Shown here piece after piece: positions 57,855-64,000 of a stretch of DNA of 64,000 nt. Location: NCBI RefSeq assembly GCF_036924525.1, contig NZ_JAZHRU010000001.1, positions 4,555,001 to 4,619,000 of the forward strand, in the 5' to 3' direction. The stretch is from Bradyrhizobium sp. AZCC 1719. GTDB taxonomy: Bacteria; Pseudomonadota; Alphaproteobacteria; Rhizobiales; Xanthobacteraceae. Every line of letters begins with the position of its first letter. Positions within the stretch are counted from its first letter, which is position 1. A model generated the notes under the pieces. It was not told the DNA's origin, did no database searches, and saw only the letters and a program-made list of their open reading frames with translations. A program made the position numbers and the translations under genes.

Positions 57855-57892
57855 GCAATCGCAGGGCCGCAGAAACGCGACCTTGCGATTGC
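57855..57892 (+). terminator. Hairpin after the giant gene
   Basis: The 9-bp perfect stem has a 20-base loop, begins 18 bp after the giant-gene stop, and is extendable with a bulge on the outer side. It lacks a T-run, so termination may need Rho. Confidence 0.4.
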
Positions 57893-58201
57893 CCGGTCCG
57901 ATCTTCCCGCGCTCCGGCAACGTGAGGCGTGACCTCAACCGGGCAATGCAGGCCCTCAGATTCTGGCCTGTACGCGCGACAACCATGGGACGCAGAAGAT
58001 CGTTCGGATTCTCATTTCTGTCGAATCATGAAGGTGCCTGCGCCGGACGCGCGGTTTGATCTAACGCGCCGGATCCATCGTCGGTGCGTTTTGATCAATG
58101 CGAACACCGTCGCTAAGGCTGGTTTTTATTTCGGTTGAGCGCAAATTGTTCTCGGCGTTTCATCGCGTCGCTCACGCTGCGATGTGACTGGCCCGCTCGG
58201 C

Positions 58202-58290
58202 CGATGAAGATGGGCACTATTTGCTTCGCCGTGGCGCTATGAAGGAGTAGCCGATCACGCGCTCAAGCCGGCGAGACTGCGATGGACCGC
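58202..58290 (+). repeat. Dispersed repeat, copy B
   Basis: The first 20 bases are identical to 15374-15393, followed by weaker similarity. It lies just before the second toxin-antitoxin pair, as copy A lies just after the first. Both copies are in the same orientation. Confidence 0.45.
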
Positions 58291-58359
58291 GATCTCGTGC
58301 TCCGCTTCGCGCCCGGTTCCCTACTATATTGTACACAACCACTCACACAGGGTCTTCTC

Positions 58360-58626
58360 ATGAAGTCGACAACCTTTACGGTGCGCGTCGATACGGGCGT
58401 GAAGAAGCGGCTGGAGCGATTGGCCAAGAGTACTGGTCGCAGTCGTTCCTTTCTCGCCGCCGAGGCCATCAACGAATATCTCGAAATCAATGAATGGCAG
58501 GTGGCCGGTATCAAGCGCGCCATCGCCTCGCTCGATCGCGGCGAGGGGATTCCGCACGACCAGGTTAAGGATTGGGTCGCTTCTTGGGGAAGCGTAAGCG
58601 AGAAACCGGCGCCCAAGAGTTCATGA
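58360..58626 (+). CDS. CopG/RHH-type antitoxin
   Basis: An 88-residue protein with an N-terminal ribbon-helix-helix (TTFTVRVDTGVKKRLERLAK, then STGRSRSFLAAEAINEYLE) followed by a C-terminal tail typical of ParD/RelB-like antitoxins (IKRAIASLDRGEGIPHDQVK). The RHH should bind the operon promoter and the tail should wrap the toxin. ATG 58360 is chosen because the upstream extension to 58282 is not RHH-like. Its stop overlaps the toxin ATG as ATGA. This is a complete-looking module next to the right end of the accessory region. Confidence 0.87.
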   Translation: MKSTTFTVRVDTGVKKRLERLAKSTGRSRSFLAAEAINEYLEINEWQVAGIKRAIASLDRGEGIPHDQVKDWVASWGSVSEKPAPKSS

Positions 58627-58910
58627 ACCCCATCTGGTCGCCAGAGGAGATTGCCGACCTCGCGGCGTTGCGGGCTTACATCGCGCAGGACGATCCTGCG
58701 GCGGCGCAACGAGTTGCGCTCCATATCATCCGCAATGTTGAGACGCTACTTCCCAATAGCCCCGAAATGGGGCGGCCGGGTCGAGTTCCGGGGACGCGGG
58801 AGCTCGTGATCCCGAGGACGCCATACATCGTGCCGTACCGTCTGGTCGGCAACACGATCCAAGTCCTGCGGGTCTTCCACAGTGCACGCCGGTGGCCCGA
58901 CGCTTTTTGA
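58623..58910 (+). CDS. RelE/ParE-family toxin
   Basis: A 95-residue toxin with the RelE/ParE fold: MNPIWSPEEIADLAALRAYI, a QRVALHIIRNVETLLPNSPE helix, GRPGRVPGTRELVI, and the C-terminal strands IVPYRLVGNTIQVLRVFHSA with RRWP. RelE members cleave mRNA on the ribosome and ParE members poison gyrase; the sequence fits the ParE-like side slightly better (PGTRELVI, HSARRWP) but this is not certain. It is coupled to the antitoxin by a four-base overlap. The motifs appear intact. Confidence 0.87.
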   Translation: MNPIWSPEEIADLAALRAYIAQDDPAAAQRVALHIIRNVETLLPNSPEMGRPGRVPGTRELVIPRTPYIVPYRLVGNTIQVLRVFHSARRWPDAF

Positions 58911-59001
58911 GACGTGTCAGCGCACCGCCGCGCTTGGATACCGGCATTCTGGCTTACGCGTACAATCTGCTGTATTCGGCGGCGATAGCGCACTTCCGAA
59001 G

Positions 59002-59078
59002 TGGCGCGCTCGGAGAGATTCGAACTCCCGACCCTCGGAATCGAAATCCGATGCTCTATCCAGCTGAGCTACGAGCGC
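59002..59078 (-). tRNA. tRNA-Arg (anticodon TCG)
   Basis: The minus strand folds as a full cloverleaf: acceptor GCGCTCG/CGAGCGC, D-arm GCTC...GAGC, anticodon stem TCGGA/TCCGA with loop TTTCGAT (anticodon TCG, arginine CGN), and T-arm GGGAG TTCGAAT CTCTC. The discriminator is G and CCA is encoded (59002-59004). The 3' end faces the accessory region, as expected if an element integrated into this tRNA. Bases 59023-59046 recur at 10609-10632. Confidence 0.95.
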
Positions 59079-59127
59079 CTGCGGTCTGCCGATATCAGAC
59101 TTAGCTCGGCAGGGCCAGCAGCGGAAG

Positions 59128-59385
59128 CTAGTTGCAAGGATGTCGCCGGCGGTCCTGGCCGATATAGGCGGCCGCGCCCTGGCGGCAGAGGATGGTCGAG
59201 GGGCCGTCGTAATAGGCGAAGGTGCCGGGCTGCGGGCCGGGCCCGTAATTGTGCAGGAAGCTGATGGGGTAAGGCAGGCCCCAATTGTGCAAGTGGTGCC
59301 GATTATGGCGGGCGTCCGCCAGGTTTGGGGCGAGGGCCGCGGTGGAGAGGAGGGCGGCGGCAACGAAAAACTTTGCTTTGGTCAT
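59128..59385 (-). CDS. Small exported His-rich protein
   Basis: An 85-residue protein starting MTKAKFFVAAALLSTAALAP, a Sec signal peptide with cleavage near ADA. The mature start is His-rich (RHNRHHLHNW), followed by GPGPQPGTFAYYDGPST and two cysteines (ILCRQGAAAYIG and HPCN). GGAG is at normal spacing before ATG 59385; the longer ORF from 59460 is unlikely. The cluster of histidines could bind a metal, but that is a guess. A periplasmic or cell-surface location is probable; function unknown. Confidence 0.72.
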   Translation of the reverse strand: MTKAKFFVAAALLSTAALAPNLADARHNRHHLHNWGLPYPISFLHNYGPGPQPGTFAYYDGPSTILCRQGAAAYIGQDRRRHPCN

Positions 59386-59715
59386 TTCGATTCTCCGGAA
59401 GTCCCACTGAAACTGTAGTGATTCGATCTGAACGGGCAGAAATTCGTGCGAAGAAAGCACGTTAAAACAACAAGATAGAAGCCTAAGTTGTGATTCGATC
59501 GAAGCCCGTAACCCCTGCCATTTTTGCTGGTCCTGCGTCCCATTCTAGGAGAATCGGGCAGAAATGCTGCGGAAAGCCATCCTAACGCGCCCATTTTTGG
59601 CCTCAAGGGATGCTTAACGAATTCCCAACACAGTCCGGCCAGAGTTCTGTCCGGTCAGACTTCAAGGGCCGACCTATCCCCGTCTGACAAAGGCTACCCG
59701 GTTCCCGATCGACCC
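59386..59715. other. Divergent intergenic region, no gene seen
   Basis: About 330 bp between the divergent His-rich protein gene and the ClpP-like protein gene. It should hold both promoters. A small CGTGC/GCACG hairpin is present near 59443-59463. No RNA gene or convincing ORF is seen; upstream in-frame extension of the 59716 gene has no coding character. Confidence 0.45.
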
Positions 59716-60162
59716 ATGCGCATCACGTCTCTTGCCTTGCTGTCCCTCTCGGTCCTGGTCGCGAGCCCGGCGCGCGCCGACCTGCATATCACGCGCGACC
59801 ACGGCGGCTATGTCGAGGAGTACAAGGCCAAGTACAAGCGCATCCGCGACCGCAAGGAGCGCGTCATCATCGACGGCATCTGCAACTCGGCCTGCACGCT
59901 GGTGTTCGGCATCGTGCCGATGAACAAGATCTGCGTCACGCCGAAGGCGAGCGTTGGTTTCCACCAGGCCTATTACGACAAGGCCTTCACTTTCGGCATC
60001 AAGGTCACGAGTGCTGAAGGGACGTCAGACCTGATGTCCTATTATCCGGAAACCGTGAAGGACTGGATCCGCCGCAACGGCGGGCTCACCACCGAGATGA
60101 AGAAGATCAGAAACGGCCGCGAGCTCTGGAGGATCGTCGATCCCTGTCCGGAAGAGTGGTGA
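59716..60162 (+). CDS. Exported ClpP/crotonase-like protein
   Basis: A 148-residue protein with a Sec signal peptide (MRITSLALLSLSVLVASPAR, cleavage near ARA). The mature part has the ClpP-like pattern RVIIDGICNSACTLVFGIVP, where the serine of NSAC sits at the nucleophile position, followed by VTPKASVGFHQAYY, whose His could complete a dyad. This matches short rhizobial periplasmic proteins related to COG3904. Protease activity has not been shown for this group, so the role is uncertain. ATG 59716 is chosen because the signal peptide begins there. Confidence 0.78.
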   Translation: MRITSLALLSLSVLVASPARADLHITRDHGGYVEEYKAKYKRIRDRKERVIIDGICNSACTLVFGIVPMNKICVTPKASVGFHQAYYDKAFTFGIKVTSAEGTSDLMSYYPETVKDWIRRNGGLTTEMKKIRNGRELWRIVDPCPEEW

Positions 60163-60319
60163 TCCGCCCCGTTACCTATCTCGCACGCCCCTTGAACGTG
60201 ACTATGCCGCGATAGCGCCGCGCTTTACAAATTCGTTCCTCGATATCTGAAGTCGCGCCGGCGGTCCCGCGTGACCAATCCTTGCCGCACAACATGCGAT
60301 CGGGCAACAGGGGCGGCAA

Positions 60320-61195
60320 ATGACTGGCGACTTCGAAAAAATTGCCGCGCGCGCGGCGCCGGCGATCTTCGTCGTGCTCTGGAGCACGGGCTTCATCGGC
60401 ACCAAATATGTGCTGAACAGCGCCGAGCCGCTGACCTATCTCGCGATCCGAATGGCGTGCGTGGTGGGACTGATGATGATCATCGTCGCGGTCGCGCGGC
60501 CGCGCTGGCCAGATCGCATCGGCATCGCGCACAGCGCCGTCGCTGGCATTCTCGTGCACGGCATCTATCTCGGCGGTACGGCGATCGCGATCGCACATTC
60601 GATTCCGGCTGGGCTCTCGGCTTTGATTCCGGGCCTGCAGCCGATCCTCACCTCGACGCTTGCGAGCCGCTGGCTCGGCGAGCGCGTTACGCCGCTGCAA
60701 TGGAGCGGATTGCTGCTCGGGCTCGCCGGCGTCGTGCTGATCCTGCACGACAGGCCGATGAGCGGAGAGGCGGGCTGGGGATGGCTCGCCTCGGCCATCT
60801 CGCTAATCAGCATCACACTCGGCACGCTGTATCAGCGGCGCTACTGCAGCGCGATCGACTGGCGGTCCGGCAATCTCGTGCAATACGTCGCGGTGACGAT
60901 CTTCTTCGGTCTCGGCGCATGGCTGTTCGAGACCAACGAGGTGCATTGGACCACCGAGTTCATCCTGGCGCTGGCCTGGCTTGCGGTCGTGCTATCGATC
61001 GGATCGATCGGGCTGCTCTATTGGCTGATCCGGCGCTCGGCCGCGACGTCGGTAGCGAGCCTGTTCTATCTGGTGCCCGCGGTGACGTCGCTGATGGCCT
61101 ATGTGCTGTTCGGCGAGCGGCTGGACGCGGTCTCGATCGCCGGCATGGCCGCCTGCGCGGCGGCCGTGCTGGTGGTCAACCGCCGCTCAGTTTGA
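60320..61195 (+). CDS. EamA/DMT-family transporter
   Basis: A 291-residue inner-membrane protein of two EamA repeats (about 15-140 and 155-285), ten predicted helices. Characteristic segments include FVVLWSTGFIGTKYVLNSAE in helix 1 and TSLMAYVLFGERLDAVSIAG near the end. It is probably an exporter of small metabolites or amino acids; the substrate is unknown. GGGGCGGC lies just upstream of ATG 60320. It is only moderately similar to the other EamA gene at 1946, so it is not a local duplication. Confidence 0.88.
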   Translation: MTGDFEKIAARAAPAIFVVLWSTGFIGTKYVLNSAEPLTYLAIRMACVVGLMMIIVAVARPRWPDRIGIAHSAVAGILVHGIYLGGTAIAIAHSIPAGLSALIPGLQPILTSTLASRWLGERVTPLQWSGLLLGLAGVVLILHDRPMSGEAGWGWLASAISLISITLGTLYQRRYCSAIDWRSGNLVQYVAVTIFFGLGAWLFETNEVHWTTEFILALAWLAVVLSIGSIGLLYWLIRRSAATSVASLFYLVPAVTSLMAYVLFGERLDAVSIAGMAACAAAVLVVNRRSV

Positions 61196-61325
61196 AGTAG
61201 AGCGTTCGGCCTTCCTGCACGTATAAATTTCATGAGACATATCAGTATTTTCCCTGGGTTGTGCCCATTAAGGCGATCGTAAGCAAAACGGGTCAGATTG
61301 GGCGCGATTTGGGGGATTTCTCGTC

Positions 61326-63062
61326 ATGACCACGCAATCCACTGGAAAGTTCCTGCCGGCGCTCAAGCTGCGCCTCGGTACCAAGGCTGTCATCTGTGCG
61401 ATCCTCCTGATCGCGGTTAATACCGCGCTGGTGGTCGGGGCGGCCCATTGGTCGCTGACCTCCGAATTCGGCGACCGGGCGCTGCGGGACATCGAGGTCA
61501 ACCTGCGCACGCTGGGTCTGGCATTTGCCGAGACCTACAGCGACGCCAAGATCACCATCAAGGATGGGGCGGTCGCCCGGGCCGAAATTTCGAAGATGCC
61601 CGAGTTCAAGGACCACGCGATTGTCGATCGCGCGGTGGGCTATGCCGGCGGCAACGCGACGCTTTTCGTCTATGACGACGCCAGCAACCAGTTCGTCCGT
61701 CGCACCACCAATGTGAAGAAGGAGAACGGCGACCGCGCCGTCGGCACCCAGCTCGCGGCCGACCATCCCGGGCAGGCGGTGGTGCGCCGCGGAGAGGCCT
61801 ACCGCGGCCCGGCGACGCTGTTCGGCAAGACGTTCATGACGGCCTACTACCCGATCGTGAATTCGGCCGGCAAGGTGATCGGGCTGCTGTATGTCGGCAT
61901 TCCCATGGCTCACTACGAGAGCATGCTGTCGCATGCCATTCAGAACATGGCGATCGCAGCCGGCATTGCCGCGCTGCTGGTGATGATGCTGACCATGCTG
62001 ATCGTGCGCCGGGTGACCAAGCCGCTGACGTCGGTCACGGCCTCGCTTACCGCCATCGCCAACGGCAACGCCGACGTCGAAATCGACTGCGACGACCGGA
62101 CGGACGAGATCGGCGAGATTGCGCGTACGCTTGCGGTGTTCAAGAACAACTCGGTCGAACGTCGGCGCCTGCGCGACGAACAGACCGCGGCTGCCGCAGC
62201 CGCTGCCGAGCAGCGCAAGTCGGAATTGCGCGGCTTCGTCGACGAGTTCCAGACCGGCGTTGGCGGCATCCTCGACAAGGTGCTGAGCTCATCCAGCGAA
62301 TTCGAGCGCGTGGCCCGCCAGCTCACCGACACCGCGCGGACTACCGCAAGCCTGTCCGGCAAGTCGGCCGGCGCTTCTGAGACCGCCTCCGAGCATGTCC
62401 GCACCGCGGCGGCCGCCTCCGACGAGCTCTCCAGCTCCATCGCCGAAATCACCCGCCGGGTCCAGGAATCGAACGGCATCGCGGCCGACGCCGTCAAGCA
62501 GGCCGCCGCCACCGACCAGCGCATCAACGAATTGTCGGAAGCCGGCGCCCGGATCGGTGACGTGGTGAAGCTGATCACCTCGATCGCCGAGCAGACCAAC
62601 CTTTTGGCGCTCAACGCCACCATCGAGGCGGCGCGGGCGGGCGATGCCGGGCGCGGCTTTGCCGTGGTGGCGCAGGAGGTCAAGAGCCTCGCCGGTCAAA
62701 CCGCGAAGGCGACGGAAGAGATTTCCAGCCAGATCGGCAGCATGCAGCTTGCGACCGAAGAGTCGGTCAGCGCGATCAAGGCGATCGGCCAGACCATCGA
62801 GCGCATCAGCGATATCGCCACCTCGATCTCGGCGGCGGTCGAGCAGCAGCGTGGCGCGACCCAGAACATCGCGCAGAGCGTTCGCGCGGCGGCGAGCGGC
62901 ACGGCCGATGTTGCGGCCAACGTCCGCAACGCCGCGCAGGGCGCCAACGAGACCGGCGAGACCTCGAGCCGGATGTTTGCTTCTGCACAGAATCTGTCGA
63001 GCGAAAGCCTGCACCTGAAGGCCGAGGTCGAAAAATTCCTCGACCGCGTCCGCGCCGCCTGA
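61326..63062 (+). CDS. Methyl-accepting chemotaxis protein (Cache, HAMP)
   Basis: A 578-residue chemoreceptor. Order: transmembrane helix 1 (about 18-40), periplasmic single Cache domain of the Cache3/Cache2 type (about 45-195; [20 protein letters not shown], then GLLYVGIP), transmembrane helix 2 (about 207-230), HAMP (about 230-285), and a cytoplasmic signalling coiled coil with the hairpin tip [20 protein letters not shown] at about 420-445. There is no C-terminal pentapeptide for CheR docking. The ligand is unknown; Cache domains often bind small organic acids. No che genes lie nearby. Confidence 0.93.
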   Translation: MTTQSTGKFLPALKLRLGTKAVICAILLIAVNTALVVGAAHWSLTSEFGDRALRDIEVNLRTLGLAFAETYSDAKITIKDGAVARAEISKMPEFKDHAIVDRAVGYAGGNATLFVYDDASNQFVRRTTNVKKENGDRAVGTQLAADHPGQAVVRRGEAYRGPATLFGKTFMTAYYPIVNSAGKVIGLLYVGIPMAHYESMLSHAIQNMAIAAGIAALLVMMLTMLIVRRVTKPLTSVTASLTAIANGNADVEIDCDDRTDEIGEIARTLAVFKNNSVERRRLRDEQTAAAAAAAEQRKSELRGFVDEFQTGVGGILDKVLSSSSEFERVARQLTDTARTTASLSGKSAGASETASEHVRTAAAASDELSSSIAEITRRVQESNGIAADAVKQAAATDQRINELSEAGARIGDVVKLITSIAEQTNLLALNATIEAARAGDAGRGFAVVAQEVKSLAGQTAKATEEISSQIGSMQLATEESVSAIKAIGQTIERISDIATSISAAVEQQRGATQNIAQSVRAAASGTADVAANVRNAAQGANETGETSSRMFASAQNLSSESLHLKAEVEKFLDRVRAA

Positions 63063-63094
63063 CGGAAGCGTGGCGGCGGGCTACGACTTGGTCC

Positions 63095-63176
63095 GTCATT
63101 CCGGGATGGTGCGCTAGCACCAGACCCGGAATCTCGAGATCCCGGGTTCGATGCTTGCGCATCGCCCCGGGATGAC
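63095..63176. repeat. REP-like palindromic element
   Basis: The outer arms GTCATTCCGGG and CCCGGGATGAC, and the inner arms ACCCGGA and TCCCGGGT around ATCTCGAGA, give an imperfect nested palindrome between the convergent chemoreceptor and peroxiredoxin genes. It resembles an intergenic element widespread in Bradyrhizobium (recollection). Confidence 0.6.
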
Positions 63177-63181
63177 AGTTT

Positions 63182-63199
63182 CGATTGCTTTCGCAATCG
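63182..63199 (-). terminator. Hairpin after peroxiredoxin gene
   Basis: The 7-bp stem CGATTGC / GCAATCG with a 4-base loop lies seven bases beyond the peroxiredoxin stop on the minus strand. The following bases are only weakly T-rich, so intrinsic termination is uncertain. Confidence 0.35.
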
Positions 63200-63205
63200 C
63201 AACCG

Positions 63206-63865
63206 TCACTTCGGTTGCGGCACGATCCGGATATACGGCTTCGGCGCTTTCCAGCCCGCCGGATAGATCGTCTTCGCCTCGTCGTCGGACACCGAGCCCG
63301 CGATGATGACGTCCTCGCCCTGTTTCCAGTCGGCCGGCGTGGCGACGCGATGCTTGGCCGTCATCTGCAGGGAATCGATCGCGCGCAGGATTTCCGCGAA
63401 GTTGCGGCCCGTGGTCATCGGATAGACCAGCACCAGCTTGATCTTCTTGTCCGGACCGATCACGAACACATTGCGGACGGTCTGGTTGTCGGCTGGCGTG
63501 CGCGTGAGCGGATCCCCCGAGGTTGAGGCCGGCAGCATGTCGTAGAGCTTGGAGACGTTGAAATCGATGTCGCCGATCATCGGATAGTTCGGCGCCGCGC
63601 CCTGCGTCTCCTTGATGTCCTCGGACCATTTCGAATGCCGGTCGACAGGATCGACGCTCAAGCCCATCAGCTTGACGCCGCGCTTGTCGAACTCCGGCTT
63701 CAACTTCGCGAGAGCGCCGAGTTCGGTGGTGCAAACCGGCGTGAAGTCCTTCGGGTGCGAGAACAAAAGCGCCCAGTTGTTGCCAATCCAGTCGTGGAAT
63801 TTGATTTTCCCTTCCGTGGTCTCAGCTTCGAAATCGGGAGCGGTTGCGCCAATCTGGAGTGCCAT
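63206..63865 (-). CDS. 1-Cys peroxiredoxin (Prx6 type)
   Basis: A 219-residue thiol peroxidase reducing hydrogen peroxide and organic hydroperoxides. The peroxidatic cysteine is C45 in HPKDFTPVCTTE. I see no other cysteine, which fits the 1-Cys Prx6 group. The longer C-terminal extension (WKQGEDVIIAGSVSDDEAK to PQPK) is also typical of Prx6. It starts at ATG 63865, with a consensus-like sigma-70 promoter at 63912-63940. Electron donor unknown. Cytosolic antioxidant role. Confidence 0.93.
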   Translation of the reverse strand: MALQIGATAPDFEAETTEGKIKFHDWIGNNWALLFSHPKDFTPVCTTELGALAKLKPEFDKRGVKLMGLSVDPVDRHSKWSEDIKETQGAAPNYPMIGDIDFNVSKLYDMLPASTSGDPLTRTPADNQTVRNVFVIGPDKKIKLVLVYPMTTGRNFAEILRAIDSLQMTAKHRVATPADWKQGEDVIIAGSVSDDEAKTIYPAGWKAPKPYIRIVPQPK

Positions 63866-63911
63866 GGTTTCACCTCATGTTATTCAAGTTACAGGGAAAT
63901 TTGCCTTTAAC

Positions 63912-63940
63912 ATTATAGGAGTCTGAAGCGGTTAAGTGAA
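63912..63940 (-). promoter_or_regulatory. Putative sigma-70 promoter of the peroxiredoxin gene
   Basis: On the minus strand, TTCACT (63935-63940) and TATAAT (63912-63917) are separated by 17 bases. This is a near-consensus vegetative promoter giving a leader of about 40 nt. No regulator operator could be identified. Confidence 0.55.
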
Positions 63941-64000
63941 CCGGTTAGCGTAAAAGGTGAGATCCTTCTCCGCGAGCCCGGAACTCCTAGCATCTTCTTT

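Larger units (their letters stand above)
57837..58359. other. Intergenic region after the giant gene
   Basis: About 520 bp. It holds a 9-bp perfect inverted repeat (GCAATCGCA / TGCGATTGC, 57855-57892) 18 bp after the giant stop, a plausible terminator without a T-run. It also holds copy B of the dispersed repeat from 58202. A plus-strand phrase ending TVAKAGFYFG at 58138 looks like vestigial coding sequence but I cannot name it. Confidence 0.45.

Noticed and set aside
59524..59715. N-terminal extension of the ClpP-like exported protein
   Set aside because: A clean signal peptide begins at 59716; the extension is intergenic in character.

Overview
The window is GC-rich and reads as a chromosomal segment of a Bradyrhizobium-like (Nitrobacteraceae) alphaproteobacterium. 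Supporting signs are the gene types, intergenic palindromic elements of a style I associate with Bradyrhizobium (near 7.0, 8.2 and 63.1 kb), an EcfG-type promoter (GGAAC-N16-CGTT) and a CtrA-type box (TTAA-N7-TTAA). No species can be assigned from sequence reading alone.

Left flank (1-10.6 kb): ordinary-looking genes. These are a DapA-superfamily aldolase, a NUDIX hydrolase, an EamA transporter, a SnoaL-like protein, an AraC regulator, a PAS/HAMP sensor histidine kinase, a GrlR-like protein, a VOC protein and several small exported proteins. Right flank (59-64 kb): tRNA-Arg(TCG), small exported proteins, an EamA transporter, a Cache/HAMP chemoreceptor and a 1-Cys peroxiredoxin.

Middle (10.6-59 kb): an accessory region. 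A 24-nt exact copy of part of tRNA-Arg lies at 10609-10632, in direct orientation with the intact tRNA at 59002-59078, so the roughly 48 kb between them may be an integrated island. It holds two translationally coupled 28-residue ORFs, a Tat lipoprotein-type esterase, small exported and membrane proteins, a frameshifted GNAT gene, a MazE/MazF-type pair whose toxin looks frameshifted, a TetR / homocysteine methyltransferase divergent pair, an AraC regulator, and at the right end a CopG/ParE-type toxin-antitoxin pair.

The centrepiece (19.2-57.8 kb) is a type I secretion locus: an HlyB-like ABC exporter with a degenerate C39 domain, an HlyD-like adaptor, a remnant and then an intact HlyC-like toxin-activating acyltransferase, a small ORF, an Imm11-like immunity gene, and one uninterrupted gene for a 10,923-residue secreted protein. 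That protein begins with a putative AHH (HNH/EndoVII-fold) nuclease domain and a hydrophobic segment. It continues through EF-hand-like modules, several RTX blocks, an L-type lectin-like domain, a DUF642-like domain, tandem-95/cadherin-like repeats and ten CADG/He_PIG repeats, and ends in an RTX/EF-hand C-terminus. I read the locus as a type I-secreted polymorphic toxin: an N-terminal effector on a giant adhesive stalk, protected by the upstream immunity gene. The immunity gene and the first part of the giant gene are clearly AT-richer than the repeat stalk, which suggests the effector/immunity cassette was exchanged as a unit.
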